Positions 7,262 to 11,201 of a DNA stretch of 11,201 nucleotides are shown in pieces. This DNA is from Euryarchaeota archaeon UBA10. GTDB taxonomy: Archaea; Thermoplasmatota; Poseidoniia; Poseidoniales; Poseidoniaceae. The stretch spans positions 9,088 to 20,288 of the forward strand of contig DAGO01000005.1 of assembly GCA_002498185.1 (NCBI GenBank). The letters run 5' to 3'. A model generated the notes under the pieces. That model was not told the origin of the DNA and did not search any database. It worked only from the letters and a program-made list of their open reading frames with translations. The stretch's first letter is position 1; each line of letters starts with the position of its first letter. The position numbers and the translations under genes are program-made.

Positions 7262-8074
7262 ATGCCTTCCGCTAAAGCACCTGTAAGAATCGATCTAGCA
7301 GGAGGATGGTCGGATGCTCCTCCCTTTTGTGAGCAGGTAGGTGGCGATGTTGTGAACATTGCAATCAATCATTATGCTCATGCCGATTTACAAGTCGATG
7401 AATCTGGCAAACTCAGCGTGACATACACTTGTGATGTTCCAATTGGAAGTGGTTTGGGTACCACCGGTGCAATCAATGTAGCATTACTAGCGGCAATCAA
7501 AGGTAAGGAGAATTCGGAAGAATTAGCATATCAGTTCGAAAGGTTACTCGGAAACCATGGTGGCCGGCAAGACCAGTGGGCTGCAAGATATGGTGGAATC
7601 CAACATCTGAAGTTCATAGGCAATGATGTGGAGAGAGTGCACCTAGTACCTCCTCCTTCATTCAACAGGTGGATTGAGAAGCATCTGATTCTCGCTGATA
7701 CTGGAATCAGACATACCTCAGGTGATTTACACAGCGGTGTTTGGGCAAGATACGAAGAAGTCCTGCCGCATTTGATGGAGATAAGACAAAGCGGCAGAGA
7801 CATGGCTGCTGCAGTGCAACGAGATGACCGATTCAACGTATGCGCAGCTATGAATGCGTACACTGAAGCGGTAGGGAAATTAGACTCAAGTTTGAATGAA
7901 CCATATCAGATTCTAGTCGACATGCCAGATGTACTTGCTTGGAAAGGAATGGGAGCCGCTGCTGGCGGTTTCGTTGGTATTATATCGCGCAATCCAGATG
8001 CCACAAAAGAAGCAATACCTTGGGATGTACTGGATTGGCAAATAGACCAAGACGGGCTAACTATCTCGGATTAA
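7262..8074 (+). CDS. GHMP sugar kinase, fucokinase / mannoheptose-phosphate kinase-like
   Basis: ATP-dependent small-molecule kinase of the GHMP superfamily. Motif 1 is APVRIDLAGGWSDAPPFCEQ (6-25) followed by VGGDVVNIAI, which closely resembles L-fucokinases and D-glycero-D-manno-heptose 7-phosphate kinases. The phosphate-binding motif 2 is PIGSGLGTTGA (60-70), with Thr-Gly where Ser-Ser is usual. HGGRQDQWAARYGGIQHLKF matches the QDQxAAxxGG block of the same subgroup. Motif 3 is KGMGAAAGGFVG (228-239). At 270 residues it is somewhat shorter than HddA-type enzymes (about 330-350) and has no nucleotidyltransferase domain. Expected product is a sugar 1-phosphate for nucleotide-sugar synthesis or salvage; the sugar is not certain. 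ATG 7262 begins right at motif 1 and no ribosome site is obvious, so a leaderless or short-leader message is possible. Confidence 0.87.
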   Translation: MPSAKAPVRIDLAGGWSDAPPFCEQVGGDVVNIAINHYAHADLQVDESGKLSVTYTCDVPIGSGLGTTGAINVALLAAIKGKENSEELAYQFERLLGNHGGRQDQWAARYGGIQHLKFIGNDVERVHLVPPPSFNRWIEKHLILADTGIRHTSGDLHSGVWARYEEVLPHLMEIRQSGRDMAAAVQRDDRFNVCAAMNAYTEAVGKLDSSLNEPYQILVDMPDVLAWKGMGAAAGGFVGIISRNPDATKEAIPWDVLDWQIDQDGLTISD

Positions 8075-8110
8075 CCACAGGTTGAAATGGGCAACGGAAG
8101 AGGGTTAGTC

Positions 8111-8380
8111 ATGAGCAGAGTTGTCGGAGATGCCCAAGCATCAGAAGCTGACTTCGTTGTATATTCGACAACCTTCTGTCCTTATTGCGTCGCAGTGAAG
8201 CGTTTGTTTGACTCAAAGGGTCTGACATATGATGAGATAAATTTCGACCATGAGCCAGGTGCAAGAAACGATGTTGTAGCTGAAACAGGTCATCGAACAG
8301 TCCCTGTAGTAATCGATAATCGTGGTGACAACCCGATGTTCATTGGCGGATTTAACGAAACGCAAAGATATCTACGCTAA
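8111..8380 (+). CDS. Glutaredoxin (CPYC)
   Basis: Cytosolic thioredoxin-fold thiol oxidoreductase. From ATG 8111 the product is 89 residues: first strand DFVVYSTTF, active site CPYC (Cys23 and Cys26), helix VAVKRLFDSKG, second strand TYDEINFD, cis-proline segment HRTVPVVI, and FIGGFNETQRYL at the end, in place of the usual GGxdd glutathione-binding turn. The dithiol site means it can reduce disulfides or act in mixed-disulfide exchange; in archaea the small-thiol partner is often not glutathione. ATG 8111 has GAGGG 6-7 bases upstream. ATG 8087, preceded by AGGTTGA, is a real alternative that would add MGNGRGLV. It follows the sugar kinase closely (12 or 36 bases) and its stop overlaps that of the convergent TspO-like gene. 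Confidence 0.93.
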   Translation: MSRVVGDAQASEADFVVYSTTFCPYCVAVKRLFDSKGLTYDEINFDHEPGARNDVVAETGHRTVPVVIDNRGDNPMFIGGFNETQRYLR

Positions 8381-8757
8381 TCAGCATGTAGGTAGTATGC
8401 AACATTGATTATTCCAGCAAAAGTTACCCACGCAATGTAGGGCCATACTAGCATTGAACCTTGCTTGTTGCCACCATAAGTCAGGTATGCATAAACGATT
8501 GTTAACAGAACCATTACTACAATCAGTAATAGTGATTGTAGGTATTTTGCGTCGTCGAAAACACGAGGCCACATTAGATTTGCAATCATCTGAATCACAA
8601 ATAAAGCAATAGCAATGTTTCGATAATTAATCTCACTTCGATTAACAATTGTAGTGTAAAGGCTGATTGCTAACATCACATACAAGACACTCCATATTGG
8701 ACCAATAATCCATCCGGGTGGCTGGAAAAACGGCTCATAATCCGAGTCGAATGTCAC
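8377..8757 (-). CDS. tspO: TspO/MBR-family membrane protein lacking helix 1
   Basis: Homologue of the tryptophan-rich sensory protein / translocator protein, which binds porphyrins and related ligands in membranes. The 126 residues contain the family's second-helix signature FQPPGWIIGPIWSVLYVMLA (11-30), the NLMWPRVF block (60-67), a long hydrophobic helix, and the closing WPYIAWVTFAGIINVAYYL (105-123). Usual members have five helices in about 150-160 residues; here helix 1 is missing and four remain. The start is secure: GTG 8757 has a perfect GGAGG 7 bases upstream, and an in-frame TAA two codons before the start rules out a longer product in this frame. Function may differ because helix 1 contributes to the bundle. 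It lies 35 bases downstream of tRNA-Glu on the same strand. Confidence 0.9.
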   Translation of the reverse strand: MTFDSDYEPFFQPPGWIIGPIWSVLYVMLAISLYTTIVNRSEINYRNIAIALFVIQMIANLMWPRVFDDAKYLQSLLLIVVMVLLTIVYAYLTYGGNKQGSMLVWPYIAWVTFAGIINVAYYLHAD

Positions 8758-8764
8758 AAATTAG

Positions 8765-8769
8765 CCTCC
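8765..8769 (-). promoter_or_regulatory. Strong Shine-Dalgarno site fixing the tspO GTG start
   Basis: GGAGG on the minus strand, 7 bases before GTG 8757, complements the CCTCC expected at the 3' end of 16S rRNA. Together with the in-frame TAA between it and the start, it fixes the shortened N-terminus. Confidence 0.7.
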
Positions 8770-8781
8770 ACTATTGTGTTC

Positions 8782-8786
8782 AAAAA
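8782..8786 (-). terminator. Possible T-tract terminator after tRNA-Glu
   Basis: A run of five T on the minus strand begins 6 bases after the tRNA 3' end, within TTTACTTTTTG. Archaeal RNA polymerase terminates at such U-rich tracts. It would separate the tRNA from tspO, though read-through is possible. Confidence 0.35.
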
Positions 8787-8792
8787 GTAAAG

Positions 8793-8865
8793 TGCTCGTG
8801 CCGGGATTTGAACCCGGGTCGCCGGAATGAAAACCCGAAATGATGGACCACTACACCACACAAGC
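8793..8865 (-). tRNA. tRNA-Glu (anticodon UUC)
   Basis: A 73-base cloverleaf reads from 8865 down to 8793. Acceptor arms GCTTGTG and CACGAGC pair over 7 bp with one T-G wobble; the discriminator base is A and CCA is not encoded (ACTT follows). The D-arm reads GTGTAGTGGTCCATC. The anticodon loop TTTTCAT carries TTC at 34-36, so glutamate, with A37. The anticodon stem TCGGG/TCCGG has wobble pairs at both ends. A 4-base variable region (CGAC) precedes the T-arm CCGGG-TTCAAAT-CCCGG. The D-arm, T-arm and short variable loop match archaeal tRNA-Glu. No intron is present. DedA lies upstream and tspO downstream on the same strand. Confidence 0.96.
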
Positions 8866-8888
8866 AGATATTCTCGCCCCAGCGTTGA

Positions 8889-9497
8889 TTATTCATGAAT
8901 GTTGGGGTCGACAGTTAATCCGTTCCACCATCTGATTCCGAGCCACGAAACGACAATTGCAACTATCAAAAACGCACCAATTAGAACTTCTCTATCCAAC
9001 AGCCACCAGATTGCATCCAGAGCTTTCTGGCCATAGATTCCGATGAGCAATGCTTCAAGCCCAAATCTAAGGCCTCTTCCCAAAAGTCCTGCAATAATGA
9101 ATGGCTTCATTTTCATTTCACCCATTCCTGCTGCCCAACCAAATACCTTGTATGGGATCGGAGAGAATGCAGCAATGAATGTTCCAATTGTTCCGTATCG
9201 AATTGTCAAAGCCTCGATCTTCTCAAGGTGCCTTTCAGCCTTGAATCGGGTGAACAATGAGCGGCCCCACTTCCTTCCAACCCAGTATCCAACTATACTA
9301 CCGAGAACACTTGAAACAGAAACTACGGCCCATAGCCAAAAAATCAGAGCTGTATCTCCTTGTGCTGCTACTAACATCGGTAGGAATAACAAATCTGGAG
9401 GCACTGGTTGGATTATTGCCTCGGTAAATGACATAGCGGCTAGGCTTATCCAGCCAAACCCGTCAAACCAATCGACAATCGTCTCTTTCCATGACAT
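8889..9497 (-). CDS. DedA/YqaA-type (VTT domain) membrane protein
   Basis: Integral membrane protein of the SNARE-associated/DedA superfamily, whose members include lipid scramblases and undecaprenyl-phosphate translocases and affect membrane homeostasis. The 202 residues show the family pattern: FTEAIIQPVPPDLLFLPMLV (24-43, with Glu26 and the PVPPD turn), a hydrophobic stretch to GSIVGYWVGRKWG (66-78), the second re-entrant motif AAFSPIPYKVFGWAAGMGEM (109-128), GLLGRGLRFGLEALLIGIYG (137-156, with two arginines) and a last helix. The FSPIPYKVFGWAAG block points to the YqaA branch rather than classical DedA. The transported lipid is unknown. ATG 9497 is preceded by GAGGG at about 9 bases. It is divergent from nob1 over an 82-base gap. 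Confidence 0.9.
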   Translation of the reverse strand: MSWKETIVDWFDGFGWISLAAMSFTEAIIQPVPPDLLFLPMLVAAQGDTALIFWLWAVVSVSSVLGSIVGYWVGRKWGRSLFTRFKAERHLEKIEALTIRYGTIGTFIAAFSPIPYKVFGWAAGMGEMKMKPFIIAGLLGRGLRFGLEALLIGIYGQKALDAIWWLLDREVLIGAFLIVAIVVSWLGIRWWNGLTVDPNIHE

Positions 9498-9579
9498 CCA
9501 ACCCTCGGGGTAACAATCACACGAATGAACCCTTTCTTAATCGAAGTCTTGATTGCTACAAATCCTGACCCCTTGATAC

Positions 9580-10041
9580 ATGCCGGTGCTCGATACAGCC
9601 GCATTACTCCACTGGCCCGTGGAGAGACTCCAAGGAGGAATTGTTGCACATAGCCAATTAGAGGAATTGAGAAAGCTCTCTCCGCAAAGGGCTATGCTGC
9701 TTGAGTCTATCGAAATGGAATGGATGTCAATGGGCACTGGTGATGCAGAAAATGCAGCATCAACTACTGGGGATTTGCCAAGATTGAGCCCAGTGGATTT
9801 GGAGATATTGGCCATCGCACTCGCTACAGGTCAAACACTGTACACTGACGATTATTCATTGCAGAACGTGTGCAGACACTTGAATCACCCTTTCGAAGCG
9901 GTGTCAAACAAACGCAGTAAGGAGCAATGGTCCTGGGAATTGAGATGCATAGGTTGCAGAGCGACCAAAAAAGCGGATTCTCAAGTTGAGCAACAGTGTG
10001 ATGTTTGTGGTTCAGTAATGAAAGTCAAGCGTTCGAGATGA
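9580..10041 (+). CDS. nob1: Nob1 rRNA maturation endonuclease
   Basis: PIN-domain endonuclease that cuts the 3' end of pre-16S rRNA in late small-subunit assembly in archaea (known for the family). The 153 residues have the PIN acidic residues in order: Asp5 in VLDTAALL, Glu28/Glu29 in SQLEEL, Asp73 in LSPVDLEILAIA and Asp90/Asp91 in LYTDDYSLQNV. A C-terminal zinc ribbon follows, with Cys123-x2-Cys126 (RCIGC) and Cys140-x2-Cys143 (CDVCG), and a basic end KVKRSR. Length is typical of archaeal Nob1. The start ATG 9580 begins at the first PIN strand. No Shine-Dalgarno site is seen and an AT-rich TACAAAT lies about 20 bases upstream, so a leaderless message is possible. The stop is directly adjacent to that of the convergent small gene. 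Confidence 0.94.
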   Translation: MPVLDTAALLHWPVERLQGGIVAHSQLEELRKLSPQRAMLLESIEMEWMSMGTGDAENAASTTGDLPRLSPVDLEILAIALATGQTLYTDDYSLQNVCRHLNHPFEAVSNKRSKEQWSWELRCIGCRATKKADSQVEQQCDVCGSVMKVKRSR

Positions 10042-10122
10042 TTATTCTTCTTCGAGCAACCGCTCAACTTCTTCATCTGCGCCGAACATTGATGCAAAAA
10101 TAGCGGAAATCCATTCAAACAT
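10042..10122 (-). CDS. Possible 26-residue protein downstream of tatA
   Basis: A very short open frame encodes MFEWISAIFASMFGADEEVERLLEEE. The first half is hydrophobic and could form one amphipathic helix; the second half is strongly acidic. Support is contextual: ATG 10122 lies 3 bases after the tatA stop, GAGTGAT (overlapping that stop) can serve as ribosome site, and its TAA (10044-10042) directly abuts the nob1 stop, so it fills the gap exactly. It could be a small membrane-associated or Tat-related protein, or chance. There is no homology evidence, and the gene is below the length limit of ordinary gene callers. Confidence 0.45.
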   Translation of the reverse strand: MFEWISAIFASMFGADEEVERLLEEE

Positions 10123-10125
10123 GAA

Positions 10126-10419
10126 TCACTCTTCTGCGTTTTTGATTTCTTCGGACACTTCTTCGGCAGTCTTGCCGGAGGGATCCACTCCAGCCGCTTC
10201 TGCCTTCTGTGCTAGGTCTACTGCTGCGGTCTTTCCGCCAGCATCTAAGTCCGCTTCCGTGTTTGCACTCGATGGTGCGCCAGTTACTTCATTCAGCCCT
10301 TTTTGGAATTCACCTTTGGACTGTCCGGCGGCTCTTGCAAGTTTAGGTAGGCGCTCTGCTCCAAACAATAAGAAGAAGATTGCCAGTAGAATCATGATTT
10401 CAAATGGTCCGAACCTCAT
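10126..10419 (-). CDS. tatA: Twin-arginine translocase subunit TatA
   Basis: Pore-forming component of the Tat system, which exports folded proteins across the cytoplasmic membrane. The 97-residue product has the classic build: short N-terminus MRFGPF, one membrane helix EIMILLAIFFLLFG (7-20), the hinge FGAERLPKLAR (19-29, the family's FGxxxLP), an amphipathic helix AAGQSKGEFQKGLNEV, and an acidic, Ala-rich soluble tail. ATG 10419 is chosen because GAGGG lies 6 bases upstream; the frame stays open to 10461 but the added residues are not TatA-like. No tatC is visible here. It lies 53 bases after the MoaD-like gene and 3 bases before the possible 26-residue gene. The lipoprotein and other envelope proteins of the window are possible clients only in a general sense. 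Confidence 0.93.
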   Translation of the reverse strand: MRFGPFEIMILLAIFFLLFGAERLPKLARAAGQSKGEFQKGLNEVTGAPSSANTEADLDAGGKTAAVDLAQKAEAAGVDPSGKTAEEVSEEIKNAEE

Positions 10420-10472
10420 GTTATTCCCTCTAGTGTACCCCAAGAACTCCCGCTTTGTCAATCAATCGGCTG

Positions 10473-10727
10473 TTAACCACCTGAAACAGGCGGAAGTAAT
10501 GCAATCTCATCACCGTCACAAACAGGTTCGTCTTCGGTAACTTTGTTGCCGTTGATACTGACCATAAGTCCTTGACTGAGCCACACTTCGAGACCCAACT
10601 CTTCCAATACAAACCGTACAGATGAGTTCGGCAAAATATCCACCTGGTGTTCTCTGCCGCCCATTTCTTCAGCTATTGGGCCGAATGCGAGTACTTTGGC
10701 CTGCATGAACACGCTATCAAGCGGCAT
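10473..10727 (-). CDS. MoaD/ThiS-like ubiquitin-fold sulfur carrier
   Basis: Small beta-grasp protein ending in the diglycine ALLPPVSGG, the mark of MoaD, ThiS and archaeal SAMP modifiers, which are adenylated by an E1-like enzyme and then carry sulfur or are joined to proteins. The 84 residues contain strand VLAFGPIAEEMGGREHQVDI, a helix SVRFVLEELGLEVW, VSINGNKV, and the usual closing block DEPVCDGDEIALLPPVSGG. Whether it serves molybdopterin synthesis, tRNA thiolation or protein modification cannot be decided, as no moaE or E1 gene lies in view. ATG 10727 has GGTTGAT upstream; ATG 10706 (MQAKVLAF) is closer to the usual MoaD start. It is divergent from the ABC ATPase gene over 31 bases. Confidence 0.88.
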   Translation of the reverse strand: MPLDSVFMQAKVLAFGPIAEEMGGREHQVDILPNSSVRFVLEELGLEVWLSQGLMVSINGNKVTEDEPVCDGDEIALLPPVSGG

Positions 10728-10758
10728 CTTATCAACCCGTGGCGCCGTGACTTACACA

Positions 10759-11201
10759 ATGGCGGTCGCACTTTCTTGTCAGGGGCTTTGGAAAGTATAC
10801 GAAATGGGCGATGAAAAGGTGCAAGCAGTTCGCGGCATTGATCTCGAAATCAATAGCGGTGAGATGGTTGCAATCATGGGTCCATCCGGTTGTGGAAAAA
10901 CCACTCTTCTCAATATCTTATCTGGAATTGATGACCCCTCTGCTGGGCAGGTAATGGTCTCAGGGAAACCGTTGTTCGGAATTAGTGATGATGAAAGAAC
11001 AGACCTAAGGGGCAGGGAAATGGGTTTCATTTTCCAAAAATTCCATCTTTTGGACGTGATGAGTGCGGTTGAAAATGTAGAGATACCTCTGCTGCTAATG
11101 GGAATGAATCCTGATGAAGCTAGAATCAAGGCAAATGATGCTCTCTCCAAGGTAGGCTTGGGGGATAGATTTGACCATCGTCCTTCCGAGCTATCAGGTG
11201 G
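10759..11201 (+). CDS. ABC transporter ATPase, LolD/MacB type, cut by window edge
   Basis: ATP-binding subunit of an ABC system of the LolD/MacB/FtsE group, which usually pairs with FtsX-like permeases for lipoprotein or peptide handling. The 148 visible residues contain the A-loop region (KVYEMGDEKVQAVRGIDLEI), Walker A GPSGCGKTT (41-49), NILSGIDDPSAGQV, a Q-loop FIFQKFHLLDVMSAVENV (Gln93), and the start of the signature LSGG at the very end. KxYxMGDxxVxAVRGIDLxI and LLLMG are typical of this group. Walker B, H-loop and any permease lie outside. ATG 10759 is likely; an in-frame GTG at 10747 would add four residues. No good ribosome site precedes either start. It is divergent from the MoaD-like gene with which it shares a very short promoter region. 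Confidence 0.92.
   Translation, partial: MAVALSCQGLWKVYEMGDEKVQAVRGIDLEINSGEMVAIMGPSGCGKTTLLNILSGIDDPSAGQVMVSGKPLFGISDDERTDLRGREMGFIFQKFHLLDVMSAVENVEIPLLLMGMNPDEARIKANDALSKVGLGDRFDHRPSELSG

Noticed and set aside
7262..8380. Sugar kinase and glutaredoxin as parts of a new thiol or cofactor pathway
   Set aside because: Only proximity supports this; neither protein shows features beyond its own family, and close packing is the rule throughout the window.
9043..9513. Plus-strand frame of 156 codons opposite the DedA-like gene
   Set aside because: The minus-strand product has clear family motifs and membrane helices; the plus-strand product is low in hydrophobic order and has no recognisable motif.
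10126..10727. MoaD-like protein and TatA as a dedicated molybdoenzyme export unit
   Set aside because: Tat does export molybdoenzymes in many organisms, but no molybdoenzyme, moaE or tatC is in view, so adjacency alone is too weak.
10779..11150. Minus-strand frame opposite the ABC ATPase
   Set aside because: The plus strand carries Walker A, Q-loop and the start of the signature motif in a continuous frame; the reverse frame is a shadow.

Overview
The window looks like a gene-dense stretch of a euryarchaeal chromosome, most likely a planktonic marine archaeon of the Marine Group II / Poseidoniales type. Archaeal signs are a stand-alone Nob1 ribosome-maturation nuclease (PIN domain plus zinc ribbon), an archaeal-type tRNA-Glu with no encoded CCA, and Shine-Dalgarno sites of the GAGG / GGTGAT kind at short spacing. 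The other genes fit a surface-water heterotroph: membrane pyrophosphatase, lipoprotein, TspO-like protein, DedA-like protein, TatA and a fucokinase-like sugar kinase. The lineage is inferred from gene content and style, not from a marker-gene tree. Base composition looks even, and I see no insertion sequence, integrase, CRISPR array or phage gene.

Layout. Bases 1-2440 (minus strand) hold a tight DNA-repair operon in the order polX (PHP-type family X polymerase), a small membrane protein, nth (endonuclease III, cut by the window edge). On the plus strand at 2491-2817 is an unrecognised small membrane protein. It converges with a NifU C-terminal-type Fe-S scaffold/carrier protein (2818-3147, minus), which is divergent from a 63-residue HMA metal-binding protein (3219-3410). 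Then comes a plus-strand series: hppA membrane pyrophosphatase (3493-5568), a lipoprotein (5615-6571), an alpha/beta-hydrolase (6581-7156), two clear palindromes in an AT-rich gap, a GHMP sugar kinase (7262-8074) and a glutaredoxin (8111-8380). On the minus strand follow a TspO/MBR-family protein lacking its first helix, tRNA-Glu(UUC) and a DedA/YqaA-type membrane protein. Nob1 (plus, 9580-10041) converges with a minus-strand cluster made of a MoaD-like ubiquitin-fold protein, TatA and a possible 26-residue protein. The window ends inside a LolD/MacB-type ABC ATPase on the plus strand.

How the genes work together. PolX and Nth both belong to base excision repair. NifU-like, HMA and glutaredoxin proteins deal with metal and thiol chemistry. 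HppA turns cytosolic pyrophosphate into an ion gradient. TatA, the lipoprotein, the ABC ATPase and DedA all concern the cell envelope. No gap without a gene exceeds about 110 bases. I found no clearly new multi-gene system. The observations most worth checking are the abnormal palm of PolX, the two palindromes before the sugar kinase, the three-helix-like hypothetical, the helix-1-less TspO, the cation choice of HppA and the tiny gene after tatA.
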